Shown here piece by piece: positions 16,991 to 27,900 of a stretch of 64,000 bases of DNA (the first letter of the stretch is position 1; each line of letters begins with the position of its first letter). Below the pieces are notes generated by a model. It did no database searches, was not told the DNA's origin, and saw only the letters and a list, made by a program, of their open reading frames with translations. Both the position numbers and the translations under genes were made by a program. The stretch is from Bernardetia sp. (lineage in GTDB: Bacteria; Bacteroidota; Bacteroidia; Cytophagales; Bernardetiaceae): assembly GCA_020630575.1 (NCBI GenBank), contig JAHDBD010000004.1, positions 124,001-188,000 of the forward strand, written 5' to 3'.

Positions 16991-19270
16991 ATGTCCATAC
17001 CAGAAAAGGGAGTAGAAATTCCCAATAAAACAGAAGAAGCAAAAAAAGAACAAGGACTTACAGAACAACAATTAGAACAGGAAAAAAATGATATTTTGCA
17101 ACGCTATCGCCACTTAATGCGATTAGCACGTCCATATATGCAGGGAGATGATGCAAAAAAAATCAAAAAAGCATTTCAGATAGCAACCGAAGCACACGGA
17201 AATGTACGTAGAAAATCAGGAGAACCGTATATTTTTCATCCTATTGAAGTTGCACGAATTGTTGTAGAAGAAATGGGGTTGGGAACAACTTCAATTATTT
17301 GTGCTCTCTTGCATGATGTTGTTGAAGATTCCGATATTCCTCTCTCAAGATTAGAAAAAGAGTTTGGAAGTCGTGTTGCCAAAATCATTGATGGACTTAC
17401 AAAAGTTCCTAGTGATATGTTTGGGCAAGAAAAATCTCAACAAGCTGAAACATTTAGAAAAGTTCTCTTGACAATTTCGGAAGACATTCGTGTTGTTCTT
17501 ATCAAAATTGCAGACCGTTTGCACAACATGCGTACACTAGAAAGTATGCCAAGTGCAAAACAACTCAAAATAAAAGCAGAAACACAATACATTTATGCTC
17601 CTCTTGCTCACCGTTTAGGGTTGTATAACATTCGTTCCGAACTCGACGATTTGTCTTTAAAGTATTCCAACAGAAAGGCATATAACGAAATTGTTGAGCA
17701 TATTAAAAGAACTAAAGCTTCTCGTACTCGTTTTATTAATGAATTTAAGAAGCCAATTGAAGAAGAATTAGCACGCCAAGGATTGGATTTTGAAATTAAA
17801 AGTAGAATGAAATCTATTTCTTCTATTCAAAAGAAAATGGTCAAGCAGCAAATTCCTTTTGATGAAGTTTATGATTTGTTTGCTATTCGGATTATTCTAA
17901 ACACAGGAGTAGGAGAGGATGAAAAAGCTGCTTGTTGGCGCACGTATTCTGTCGTAACTGATTTTTATCAGCCTAGTCCACAACGTTTGAGAGATTGGAT
18001 TAGCGCACCCAAAACGACAGGTTATGAATCACTTCATACGACTGTTATGAGTAAAAGAGGACAATGGGTAGAAGTACAGATCCGAACACACAGAATGGAT
18101 GAAATAGCCGAAAAAGGATATGCAGCACATTGGAAATACAAAGGAGGCACAGATAAGAGTGAATCTAGTATTGAAGGTTGGATTGCTAGAGTGAGAGAGA
18201 GTATTGAAAACAAAGACCTGTCTGCATTAGAGTTTATTGATGAGTTTCAGAATAACTTCTTTAGTGATGAGATTTATGTCTTTACACCAAAAGGAGATTT
18301 AAAAGTTTTGCCTCAACAATCTACTATTTTGGATTTTGCTTTTGATATTCATTCAGAGATTGGTGAGCGTTGTATGGGTGGAAAGGTAAATCATAAACTT
18401 GTTCCTCTTAATTACGAGCTTCAAAATGGTGACCAAATAGAAATATTAGTTTCCTCTAAAACAAAAGTAAGTGAAGATTGGCTATCTTATGTTCGTACTT
18501 CAAAGTCAAAACAACTTATTCGTCAGGCTCTTAAAAAAGACCAAAAACAAGTTATTGAAGATGGAAAAGATATTGTAAAACGAAAACTCAAACAACTCAA
18601 GCTTGAATTTAATGACGAAACTGTCAATCAACTTTTAGATTATTTTAGTTATAAATATGCTTCTGATTTTTATTATGCTGTTGGCAAAGGAAAAATTGAG
18701 CATACACAAATTAAAAAGTTTAAAGAAGAAGATGAGCAATACAAAGCTTCAAAAGTAAAACCAAAGAAAGAAACTAAAGCACATAAAAAGAAGAAAAAAG
18801 ATGATATTCTTCTTATTGGTGGAGATTCTACCATAGAGTTTCACTTATCTAAATGTTGCCACCCAATACCTGGTGATGATATTTTTGGACTTACTACAAG
18901 TGGACGAGGAATTCGTATTCATAGAACAGACTGTCCGAATGCTGTTGCAATTATGGCATCCTATGGAGATAGGATTATTTCTGTAAATTGGGCTAGTCAG
19001 AAATCACAGACATTTGAGGTTCTTCTTACCATTATTGGAGCTGATAGAATGGGACTTGTGAATGATGTTACTCGTATTATTTCTAATCAAAATAAAGTTA
19101 ATATTTGTGGAATCAGTTTTGATATTCATAAAGAAACAGTATTTGAGGGAAAAGTTCGTTTGCGTGTCTTAAATACTGAGCAAGTACAAAAACTAATTAT
19201 GGAACTCAAAGAACTTGATGGAGTTGTACAAGTTATGAGGCAAGATGAAGATGAAATTTTGACGGATTAG
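16991..19270 (+). CDS. rel: Bifunctional (p)ppGpp synthetase/hydrolase (Rel/SpoT)
   Basis: Stringent-response enzyme, 759 aa, that makes and hydrolyses (p)ppGpp. The hydrolase HD domain is intact: H83 in FHPIEVARIV, HDVVED at 108-113 and KIADRLHNMRT near residue 177. The synthetase domain follows (RIILNTGV, then TGYESLHTTV and VEVQIRTHRMDEIAEKGYAAHW), so both activities look possible. C-terminal regions are TGS (VFTPKGDLKVLPQQSTILDF), a zinc-finger-like segment (KCCHPIPGDDIFG, with CP in RTDCPN) and ACT (MGLVNDVTRIISNQNK). It is a single gene with its own terminator. An N-terminal Glu/Lys-rich extension of about 35 residues is unusual but harmless. Confidence 0.95.
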   Translation: MSIPEKGVEIPNKTEEAKKEQGLTEQQLEQEKNDILQRYRHLMRLARPYMQGDDAKKIKKAFQIATEAHGNVRRKSGEPYIFHPIEVARIVVEEMGLGTTSIICALLHDVVEDSDIPLSRLEKEFGSRVAKIIDGLTKVPSDMFGQEKSQQAETFRKVLLTISEDIRVVLIKIADRLHNMRTLESMPSAKQLKIKAETQYIYAPLAHRLGLYNIRSELDDLSLKYSNRKAYNEIVEHIKRTKASRTRFINEFKKPIEEELARQGLDFEIKSRMKSISSIQKKMVKQQIPFDEVYDLFAIRIILNTGVGEDEKAACWRTYSVVTDFYQPSPQRLRDWISAPKTTGYESLHTTVMSKRGQWVEVQIRTHRMDEIAEKGYAAHWKYKGGTDKSESSIEGWIARVRESIENKDLSALEFIDEFQNNFFSDEIYVFTPKGDLKVLPQQSTILDFAFDIHSEIGERCMGGKVNHKLVPLNYELQNGDQIEILVSSKTKVSEDWLSYVRTSKSKQLIRQALKKDQKQVIEDGKDIVKRKLKQLKLEFNDETVNQLLDYFSYKYASDFYYAVGKGKIEHTQIKKFKEEDEQYKASKVKPKKETKAHKKKKKDDILLIGGDSTIEFHLSKCCHPIPGDDIFGLTTSGRGIRIHRTDCPNAVAIMASYGDRIISVNWASQKSQTFEVLLTIIGADRMGLVNDVTRIISNQNKVNICGISFDIHKETVFEGKVRLRVLNTEQVQKLIMELKELDGVVQVMRQDEDEILTD

Positions 19271-19289
19271 ATTTTTTAATAAAATACTA

Positions 19290-19321
19290 TAACCTTAGTC
19301 CAAAAAAGACTAAGGTTATTT
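19290..19321 (+). terminator. rel terminator
   Basis: Perfect arms aaccttagtc (19291-19300) and gactaaggtt (19308-19317) with a 7-base loop, followed by a short T run, 20 bases after the rel stop. Confidence 0.75.
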
Positions 19322-19720
19322 TATGCTTCTTTTCCAAAATAGAAAAACAACCTTTCCAATTTGGAAAACAAGATGTTGTAAAAATTTTGTCAAAAAAATA
19401 AAATACTCTTATTTGGGCTTTAAACGGTTATTTTTTATAATTAGAAATTATTTTCTTATCTATTTTGCTATTGGCAAGCCTATTGAAATATATAAGTCAA
19501 ATGAATGGTTGTCAAAGTAACTAATTTGCAAAACTGAAAAGCTAAGCAAAAATTTTTTAACAGTAACTTTATTTTTTAGGAATCATTTATCAAGAAAGTG
19601 AAAATTGAGCAGTATGTGGTTTGTCAGTCAGAAATGATTATTTTTAGCAAATCCTTATTTTTTAACTACTCAGTTATACTTTTATCATTTTAAGAAATAA
19701 CAAAATTCCTTTTTATTGGT
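19322..19720. other. Intergenic region, no supported gene
   Basis: A 65-codon ORF at 19323-19520 has no family resemblance, no plausible start context and Lys/Phe/Ile-only composition, so I do not call it. Nothing else is recognisable in this stretch before the pseudogene. Confidence 0.4.
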
Positions 19721-21090
19721 TTAGTAAGGCAAATGTTTCCTACTATTCTTATTGTATCTAAAAATATATAAATCTGAAAGAGCAACCTCTTTATTTTCTC
19801 TGTCTGATTTTTTTATTTGAATGTAAAAGGTATGAAAATATTCTTCATTAATTTTATCCAATAGTTTTACAGCTCTTTCATTTCCATCATCAGCAATATA
19901 ATTCCAAAAATGTTCTCCAAAAGGTGTTACCAAATGTTCATATATAGAAGAAGTAGTATCAACATGAGATAGAAAACAAGCATTATTTAGTTTTATAGCA
20001 TTTATAACTGCATCTGCATCATCATAATTGATAATAGTTATTCCATTTACTTGAAATAACATTTTATCTACTTTTCCTGTACTGTAAAAGTTTTCTTTAG
20101 AAGAATAATCTCCATTCAAAAAACCGATTCCCATAGGATATATAATTTTACTTTTTGTTTTTCCATTTTTGTCTTTTATGTAAGTCAAGACTTTAGGAAG
20201 TTTTATTTTTATCCAATCTCCTTCTTTCTCTTTCCAAACCGTTTTTGGGTCATTATCAATCAAATATTCTGTATTTTCGGTTGATGAAGAAATTGATGTA
20301 ATTGGAAAAAATTCATATTCTCTCTTCAAAATATTTGCAATTACTCTTCTATTGTAAATAACAGCTAAATAAGAACGTTTTTTAAGGTATAAATTCCCTT
20401 TTCATTTTTCAGATTTTCTAATCCCTCAATTTTTGGATTGCATTCATGTTGATATAAATCTGATAAATCCATTGTTATAGAAAAGTCTTTTACAATTCCA
20501 TCTGCCCAACTACTTGAAGGAAATAAGTCATAAACAAATCGCCTTTCAGAAGGTGTAGGAATAAAACCAAAACCATAATAATAATCACTAGCATAATTTC
20601 GGACAGCGTATTTTATAGTTAAAGTTTGTGTCTTTTATTTTTCAAAATCTAATTTTAGTGCATACCATTGTCTATCAACTTTGGAAGTATACTTTTTATT
20701 ATTTTCTTCGTTATATTTATTACTTTCATAGGCATCATTCACTCTCCAATAAGCATATTTTTTAGGTATATTATTAAGCTCAACATCAAAATACAAAACA
20801 CCTACATAAGGATTTACTGTGTACTCCGTTTCGTAAATATCGACAGGAAAACCATAATGTACAGACTGCGTATTTCCATTATTTTTCAAAAAATAAGTAA
20901 CTTCAATAAACGTAGTATCACTTACTATTTTTATTCTCAAATCTTCTTTTAAAAGTGAAATATCGGCTTTTTGAAGTAAACGAATATTCCCAGTTTTTTT
21001 GAAATAATTTTCATCTACAACTCCTCCATTTGCAAAAGCTAGAGAGAAGGTTTGGAAGAATAAAAGGAAAAGTAGAGTTGAATTTTTCAT
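19721..21090 (-). pseudogene. Broken gene for exported protein with NADase-type glycan-binding-like domain
   Basis: One ancestral leftward gene of roughly 455 codons is now in pieces. From ATG 21090 a signal peptide (LLFLLFFQTFSLAFA) leads into VTYFLKNNGNTQSVHYGFPV and on to a TAA stop at 20635-20637. The same frame continues with clear coding sequence (TIKYAVRNYASDYYYGFGFI, then SWADGIVKDFSITMDLSD) to about 20380. There a frameshift at a T6 tract (20378-20383) moves into the frame RSYLAVIYNRRVIANILKRE, then FFPITSISSSTENTEYLIDN, ending at 19721. The C-terminal part, with LIDNDPKTVWKE and GDWIKIKLP, resembles the NADase-type glycan-binding (discoidin-like) domain. Two separate lesions argue for real inactivation, though readthrough or strain-specific sequence error cannot be excluded. 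Confidence 0.8.
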
Positions 21091-21274
21091 AGAAAAATAA
21101 TTGATAGGGTCATTAAACTTTGATAATAGTTCTGATTGTGTTTGAAACTATTGTCAGAGCCAGAGTACAGACTACTGACAAAGTTTTTATACAAAAGAAA
21201 AACGTTATAAATAATTGAAAATTTCATTTGTATTCTCCTCGCCGTTGTTTGTGTCCCTACCAACGACAAAAGAA

Positions 21275-22531
21275 TCAAAAAATAAACCCAATCAAAAGTC
21301 CTATCAAAATCAAGAAGGGAGCAGGTACTTTTGTAAATTGAAGAATTAGAAAAGTAGTGAGCATGATGCCGATATTGATAGATGATTTTTCGATAGGTTC
21401 TAAAAGCAAAAAAGCTCCTGCAATTACTAAACCTGCACTTGCTCCATTTATTCCTTCTAACGATGCCTTTACAGGACGGTATTTTTTGAGTTGTTCCCAA
21501 AAACGAATAACAAAGAAAATCAAAAACATTCCAGGTAAAAAAACGGCTATTGAAGCTGTAAAACCTCCTAGTATTCCACCCAAAATTCCTCCGAAAGCTC
21601 CTCCAAAAGCACCACTAAAGAAAGTTCCAAAATAGCCAGAACTAGCTAAAAAAGAGGTTTGCAACCAAGAAAGACGCTTATACATCGTCAGCGCACCCAC
21701 AAAGGCAGCAAACGAAAATACAGGGCCTGGCACGGCTTGTACAAGCGCATAACCAGACAAAAACTCATCGGCAGTCAAGAACTGTTTGAAAGTTACAAAC
21801 TCAGTATAAAGCACAGGAATAAGAACCTGTCCACCACCAAAAATAAGGCTTCCATTTCTATAAAAATTTTCAAAAATAAGTAATAAAACGCCTTTTGTAG
21901 CATTTCCTAAAATAGCCACACCAATAAACACACCGCCATACAAAATCAAGAAACGCCATCGAATATCAAACTTTTGTTTTTCTTCTTTTTCTTCTTTATC
22001 AAATTTTATAGCTGTTACTAACCCACCAGCAATCAAAATCAGAGGAAAAACCCAAGGCGTTCGATAAAAATAAGAAGCTATTCCAGCCAAAATCATGAGT
22101 ATGAAAGCAGTCTTTGTCTTGACCACTTTACGAGAAATTCGCAACGCAGCAAAAGACACAAAACCAATTGCCATAGGTTGAATAAAACGAGTAAAATCTA
22201 ATGAAATTTCTTGTTTTTGAATATAAGCCAGTCCAATTGCAGCAGTAGTCATCAGAATTGTTGCAGGCAAAATCCAAACTAAAAGTGTCCAAAAAGCAAG
22301 ATATGTTCCTCCTCGTTTGTAGCCTACAGCCATCAGAGTTTGAGTAGAAGTAGGACCTGGCAAAATCTGACAAAGGGCATTTAGCTCAATGAGTTCGGCT
22401 TCTGTTAAATATCCTCGTTTGACTACCAAAATATCCAAAAACATAGCTATATGTGCTTGAGGGCCTCCAAAAGCAGTTAGAGCAAGAAGTAAAATATCCT
22501 TCAAAAAAATATAATTGCGTAATTTTTTCAC
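21275..22531 (-). CDS. chrA: Chromate transporter, CHR family
   Basis: Inner-membrane transporter of the chromate ion transporter family, 418 aa, two homologous halves each with about five to six helices. Half 1 carries LTAFGGPQAHIAM and CQILPGPTSTQTLMAVGY; half 2 repeats the pattern as IFGGGQVLIPV and YALVQAVPGPVFSFAAFVG. The PGP motif in each half is the family hallmark. It exports chromate by proton motive force, or possibly other oxyanions such as sulfate. It reads towards the pseudogene and away from the thioesterase. A TAnnTTTG-type box lies on its strand at 22573-22580, about 40 bases upstream. Confidence 0.92.
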   Translation of the reverse strand: MKKLRNYIFLKDILLLALTAFGGPQAHIAMFLDILVVKRGYLTEAELIELNALCQILPGPTSTQTLMAVGYKRGGTYLAFWTLLVWILPATILMTTAAIGLAYIQKQEISLDFTRFIQPMAIGFVSFAALRISRKVVKTKTAFILMILAGIASYFYRTPWVFPLILIAGGLVTAIKFDKEEKEEKQKFDIRWRFLILYGGVFIGVAILGNATKGVLLLIFENFYRNGSLIFGGGQVLIPVLYTEFVTFKQFLTADEFLSGYALVQAVPGPVFSFAAFVGALTMYKRLSWLQTSFLASSGYFGTFFSGAFGGAFGGILGGILGGFTASIAVFLPGMFLIFFVIRFWEQLKKYRPVKASLEGINGASAGLVIAGAFLLLEPIEKSSINIGIMLTTFLILQFTKVPAPFLILIGLLIGFIF

Positions 22532-22651
22532 GTTCAGCTACGTCTATAAAAATAATCAATACTAATTTCTGACAAAAATACAGTTTTTGATTCGAATAAG
22601 AATGTTTGGGCATTTTAGATAAGTTAAACTATAAAGCTAAAATAAAACGGT

Positions 22652-22659
22652 ATTTTTGC
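22652..22659 (+). promoter_or_regulatory. Possible -7 box before thioesterase
   Basis: TATTTTTG fits TAnnTTTG and lies about 36 bases before the ATG at 22695; the divergent chrA promoter would have its own box, TATTTTTG on the minus strand at 22573-22580. No clear -33 element is visible. Confidence 0.35.
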
Positions 22660-22694
22660 AGTAAATACGAAAATTAAACTCAAAATATAAAATT

Positions 22695-23150
22695 ATGAAT
22701 CCAATTTTGGCGATGATAAAGTCGCAAGAAGGAAAAAAACTAGGAGCAATGAACCCACCTCTTTCTCAATGGCTTGACGGAAGACTTATTTCTGCAAACG
22801 AAGGAGAAATGGAAATGGAATATGAAGTACGTGAAGAAATGACAAATCCTGTAGGTATTTTACATGGTGGAATTCATTCGGCTATCATGGATGACCTTAT
22901 CGGAATGTCTTGTTTTTCATTGGGTCTTCCACAGGTTTATTTGTCAGTAAATTTGACTGTTGATTTTTTAGGACAAGCAAAAATAGGTGATAAAGTAATT
23001 GCAAAAACTATTTTGGTCAGAAAAGGAAAAACAATGATAAATTTTTCAGCAGAAATTCATCATTCAGAAACAGGTCAGCTTATCAGTCGTGCTACTTCGA
23101 ATATGGTAAATTCGGGTATGCAATCGGCTTGGGCAAAAGAGGAAAAGTAA
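22695..23150 (+). CDS. PaaI-family hotdog thioesterase
   Basis: A 151-aa single hotdog-fold protein that probably hydrolyses acyl- or aryl-CoA thioesters in the cytoplasm. The catalytic-type segment NPVGILHGGIHSAIMDDLIG (about residues 51-70) shows the HGG motif of PaaI-like thioesterases; the following DFLGQAKIGDKVIAKTILVRK and ISRATSNMV are the usual closing strands. It is read away from chrA and towards the second Crp/Fnr gene. No paa operon is present, so the substrate is unknown. Confidence 0.85.
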   Translation: MNPILAMIKSQEGKKLGAMNPPLSQWLDGRLISANEGEMEMEYEVREEMTNPVGILHGGIHSAIMDDLIGMSCFSLGLPQVYLSVNLTVDFLGQAKIGDKVIAKTILVRKGKTMINFSAEIHHSETGQLISRATSNMVNSGMQSAWAKEEK

Positions 23151-23210
23151 AAGCAAACTATAAAAGTATAACCATTTCAGGCTGTTTATTTGGATACAAG
23201 AAATAACAAC

Positions 23211-23333
23211 AACTTTTTAAACTAATGTGAATACAGTGTTTAAAAAGTTGATTTATATTGTGAGATTGGTTCATTATTATATTATCAGACACTTTAAATT
23301 TGTTAAGGAACAAAGTTGTTCAAAAGTGTCTGA
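23211..23333. repeat. Two stacked inverted repeats between thioesterase and Crp/Fnr gene
   Basis: First pair: aactttttaaac (23211-23222) and its exact complement gtttaaaaagtt (23238-23249). Second pair: tcagacacttt (23285-23295) and aaagtgtctga (23323-23333), with further pairing inside the loop. The hairpins lie 60 to 185 bases after the thioesterase stop and could be a terminator plus a regulatory dyad for the downstream regulator gene. Confidence 0.6.
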
Positions 23334-23457
23334 CAGTTGGTTTTATTGATGAAATTTTGCCATAAACAAGTTTTTTTTAAACTCATTAAGACTTCATCAT
23401 CAATGCTTCTTGATTTTCTTATCTTTAAACCGTCAACAAGTTATTACATAATCACTT

Positions 23458-24006
23458 ATGAATCCAATACAAATCCTCAAAGAAGCAATAGATAGAAAAA
23501 ACCCTGACTTATGGGATAAAGATATGATTCTATCAAGAAATGAAATGCTTGTTCAGACAGGCAGTATTGATAATTGGATTTATTATGTAGAAAGTGGTGC
23601 ATTAAGAATTTGTGTAGAAAGTGAAAACGAAATCCATACTACTCGTTTCGCATATCGTGGTTCGCTTGTTACGGTTCTGGATTCTTTTTTTAGAAATGTT
23701 CCTACTATTTATTCTATTGAAGCAATCCGAAAATCAAAAGTAGTTCGGATAAATGCAACTGATTTTAAAGACTTCCTTTTGTCAAGTACAGAATACACAA
23801 ACCTTTGGCGTATGCTTTTAGAAGAACTTGTTTTACAACAACTGGAAAGAGAAGTTGATTTATTAAATAATTCCCCTGTTGAACGTTATAAGCGTGTTTA
23901 TGAACGAAGTCCACAACTTTTTCAAGAGATTCCTCATAAATATATTGCAGCTTATCTTCGAATGACTCCCGAAACATTTAGTCGTTTGCATTCAAATCAT
24001 AAATAA
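23458..24006 (+). CDS. Crp/Fnr-family transcriptional regulator
   Basis: A 182-aa regulator, second of its family in this window. A cNMP-binding-like jelly roll (about residues 20-120, with YVESGALRICVESENEIHTT) leads to a C-terminal HTH IAAYLRMTPETFSRLHSNH. It differs clearly from the paralogue at 8094 and is not a recent duplicate. Its stop is only 8 bases from the convergent glycosylase stop. Two inverted repeats lie upstream, 125 bases or more before the ATG, and one may be its operator. The effector is unknown. Confidence 0.87.
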   Translation: MNPIQILKEAIDRKNPDLWDKDMILSRNEMLVQTGSIDNWIYYVESGALRICVESENEIHTTRFAYRGSLVTVLDSFFRNVPTIYSIEAIRKSKVVRINATDFKDFLLSSTEYTNLWRMLLEELVLQQLEREVDLLNNSPVERYKRVYERSPQLFQEIPHKYIAAYLRMTPETFSRLHSNHK

Positions 24007-24013
24007 AAATCAC

Positions 24014-24652
24014 TTACTTTGCAGGACTTGTCCATTTATTGTTTTTGACACGAAAACGCCAAGGTAAATCTTTATCTTCTTGAGCATAATCAATATTGAC
24101 ACGAGCAGATGCAATAATTTCATTCTCTTCAATTATTTCTCTTCTATCTTCTATCCAAATACGATTTTCTGTCAAATCTTGTCCATAATCAAAAAGGTCA
24201 ATTCCCATTGCAATAGAAAGAACTCCAGGTCCTGCTGTGAGGTTTCGTTTTAATTTGAGCTTTCCATCTTTATCTTTGATTTTCTCCATTTTTCTGCGTT
24301 CTAACATCGTTTCTACTCCCTCAATAGGTTCAACAGCACGAATCAAAACAGCATCAGCTTTTCCATACTCATTAGTTACAATGTTGAAAAGTTTGTACAT
24401 TCCATATACTAAATATACATACGCCACACCACCTTCCTCAAACATAATTTTGGTACGCTCTGTTTTCTTATTCAAATGCGCATGACAGGCTTTATCAATC
24501 GCACCACAATAAGCTTCTGTTTCTACTATTTTGCCAACTGTAATTTTATCATTTATGTCAGTTACTAAATACTTTCCTAACAGCTCTCTAGCAATTTGAA
24601 CAACATCAGAACGAGTATAAAATGATTTTGGGAGCTTTTTGGCTTGTGACAT
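24014..24652 (-). CDS. DNA-3-methyladenine glycosylase (AAG/MPG family)
   Basis: Base-excision-repair enzyme that removes alkylated purines, 212 aa, usual for the bacterial AAG family. Visible family blocks are ARELLGKYLVTDIN, IVETEAYCGAIDKACHAHLN (with the catalytic Glu in VETEAY), VAYVYLVYGMYKLFNIVTNE and LIRAVEPIEG, plus the RNLTAGPGVL segment. It converges on the second Crp/Fnr gene with an 8-base gap. Confidence 0.93.
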   Translation of the reverse strand: MSQAKKLPKSFYTRSDVVQIARELLGKYLVTDINDKITVGKIVETEAYCGAIDKACHAHLNKKTERTKIMFEEGGVAYVYLVYGMYKLFNIVTNEYGKADAVLIRAVEPIEGVETMLERRKMEKIKDKDGKLKLKRNLTAGPGVLSIAMGIDLFDYGQDLTENRIWIEDRREIIEENEIIASARVNIDYAQEDKDLPWRFRVKNNKWTSPAK

Positions 24653-24943
24653 ATCTTTAAAATAAATTAATTTTTAAAATATTTAATGTAAACTCGGTAT
24701 TAGCAATTATCATATATTTTTACTTTACTCTATACCAAAATTACTAAATAAAAGCTGTAGATAATCAGTAAACATAACCTCAAACTTAAGTGAGTTGTTT
24801 ATTACATTTGTAATCATTAAAATACACAAAGAAGAAATCATTAAATAAAAACCTATAAAAAGAAAAATCAGACAATCTAGAGACTGTCTGATTAATATAT
24901 AATGTATCTAAATACTTGTACCGTTATTTCAGTACTAAAAACT
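24653..24943. other. Spacer with T9SS-side terminator
   Basis: 291 bases between the glycosylase start and the porU stop. Apart from the hairpin at 24866-24893, nothing is recognisable. Confidence 0.5.
24866..24893 (-). terminator. Terminator of the porV-porU unit
   Basis: A 9-bp stem (aatcagaca, 24866-24874, against 24885-24893) is followed on the minus strand by a T-rich tract (tttttctttttat). It lies about 50 bases beyond the porU stop. Confidence 0.75.
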
Positions 24944-27900
24944 TTATCTCATAATATATATTTTACCTATATTTTTCTTGAACAGATTATCTTTTGCTGT
25001 TTCTCTGTGTTCGAAATTAAGTTGACTGTCACGAATATCTACTTTATAAAGATAGACACCATTAGCGAGTTTATCGCCATATTCATCTGTTCCGTCCCAT
25101 GTAAAGTCAGTAACATTATCTCCGATTCGGATTGCTCCTAGTTCGTCTTTTGTAATCGTTCTGACTATTTTCCCTGTAATAGTCATAATCTGAATACGAA
25201 TATCATCAGGAACTTCTGCACCTGTTAGTGTAAATACAAAGTGCATTTTGGTAGAAAATGGATTTGGGTATGGGTAAAAATGAGTTAGAGTTGATTTATT
25301 AATTACCTCAAAATTAACTTTATAATCTTCTGCACCTGCTTTATTTCCACTTACATCTTGTGCTTCTACGGATAATGTATATTTTCCATCTTCCAAACGC
25401 TCAGGACGGTATTCTAAACGGAAATTATTATCCTGTGAAGCAAAATACTGTACATTTTGTCCATCATAGTTCAACCTTACTCGCTCACAACTATCACATT
25501 TACTCAAATAAAGATTTATTCCAACAGTATCTTGTCGTACTAAAAACTTATTTTCATCACGAAGTTGGATAGAAATAAGAGGTGTTGGTGAAATTACGTC
25601 TCCATCCATAATTTTAATTCCATCAAAAGCAACATCTAAAACTGGGTTTACATTATCAGGTATTACAGTAAAATTAGCTTGCAAGATATTGTTTTCATAA
25701 AGCTGTTCACCCTGTATTCTTGGATTTATAAATACGGTCAATAAATTATCTCCAAAATACTCTAATGAATAAAACTTTGCATCAAACAAAAGCTCTTCAT
25801 TCCTAGCTAAAGAACTTAATGTGTCATAAGATTCTGTTGTAATTCCTGTTGTAGCGTTTCTGACAGTATAACGAACAACTAAAGGACTTACAAAGTCATT
25901 ACCCGAAATATTACGAAAACGGAAACGAATATCTACCGAATCTCCAGCCGAAACTTGAAGGTTTGTATTTTGACGATAAGAAAGTGTATCATACAATAAA
26001 ATTCCCTCAGGAACTTCTCTATAAATAACTTGCCAACGATCTAGTTGTGGAGAAGTTTGATCTATTGAATCGCTAAGAGTTGCACGTAATCTCAAATATG
26101 GATATTGATTAGCATTTATCTGACTAAGTTGAAAATTGTCTTGAGTTACATCTTGAGCAAGAATACTTTGAGAACCTGTGAAATTTTCTCCTAATACATC
26201 TATTTTCCACTTGTCATTTCCACTTGCACGTACTTTTCTAAACATGTTTCCCCAGTCAGCAGCAGGACCAATTAATGATGATGTTACAATTCCTTTATCT
26301 GAAATACCTGAAATTGTGAATGTTTCATTGATTACATCATTACGAGTTTTCAGATTTACAATCATTGCACTTCCTGCTGGTGCACCTTTTCTACCTACTA
26401 TTACAAATGCAGAACCATCTGGCAATGCTCTCAATGTAGCATTTTGTTCAGCAGACAGCCCTAATTCTACAAGACGATTTAATTGTGAACCCGTTCTACT
26501 AACTGTTACAGAGTTCATCATGATTACATAACTTCCTTCTCTAAGATTATTAAAATAATCATTAAGTTCATTGGTCTGAAAGAAAATAGGAGGAATTCCT
26601 GTAGCTGCTAGTGAAGCTCCACAAGCTTCGTTAGGATATGGATTGTATATCGTTCCTGTACGTTGGTCTATTGCAAGTGCAATTAATCTGTTATCATAAC
26701 AATCTCCATTCACTAATTCGACACCATTCATTTTGATATAATAATTTCCTGCTTGTGAAGAAAACCATCCTGCTGCTTGTATTTCGAAATTGAGTTCATA
26801 AGGTTTAAACTCCCATTTGCGAGTCTGTTCTGTATAAGTAACTCCTTCAAAAGTAGCTTTTTCAAATTGAGCTACATGGCTTTGAGACCATCCAGCAGGA
26901 CTATTATTAATGTAAATAAAAGATGAAGTTGCCCATTCAGGATTATCATCTCCTTCTGGTTCTGCGTAACGAACACGCCAATAATAAACTGTACTATCTC
27001 TCAAAGTAGGTAGACTTACATTCCATTCAGTTGTGATATAGTCTTGTAATACAATCGATTTTTTCACGCTACTATTGAATAGATGGGTTGTGTCAAGCTC
27101 GTATTCATAACTTCTTACATCTGTAAATGGGTTATTATTTTGAGCAATCAGTGTAGGAGAAGTCGTATTTACAATGCTATACTCTTTTGGCGCAAGTGTA
27201 ATCATTGTTCCACGTTGCATAAAATATTCAAAAGAAGCTGAGTTATTTGTTTCGTCGGATTCATCAATTTCCTCAAAATAATCTAAAAAAACTTCAAACT
27301 TATTTAGACCAATTGATTTTGCTTTTACATCTTCTCCTATGAAAATATCATAATAGAGTGTATCTTCACTAGCAATAGATGGATAATCTTTAACAGCATA
27401 AAAATCTGCTGTTCCGTCAGGAAATGTCCTTCTGACACGAACAGTTATTCTTTTGTTATTAAAATCCATAATTCCTAAATTCTTAGCAGCAATTTTGACT
27501 CTAAACTTATCGCTGTTTGCATTGACAAATGTTTCGTTCTCTACAGGTACAAGGCTTACACGAGAATTATCTATCATATAATCTGGCTTAGTGATAGGAA
27601 TAAGACGAACTGCTGGATCACCATGTAATGTAATTTGTTGTGCTGCTGCTCGTGCAATTTCATTTTGTACTCCATTTCTTGCCATATAAGTACGTAGCAT
27701 TTTTTGCATCACTTCTCCTATGGGAAGATTTAGATTTTCTTTTTCTGTAAAAGCCTCTTCATAAAAAGTTTGTGTATAAAGGCGAAGTTGTCCACTAAAC
27801 CCTAATTCTCCATGAGAAAGGAAAAGAATTGCTCCTTTATCAGCTGTAAGTGTCCAGTCTTCAGCTAAAGATGGTTGCGCACCATAAGGGTTTCCTGTTC

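Noticed and set aside
19323-19520. 65-codon ORF right after the rel terminator
   Set aside because: It starts right after the terminator, is Lys/Phe/Ile/Tyr-rich without periodicity, has no family resemblance and no plausible start context, so it looks like AT-rich chance.
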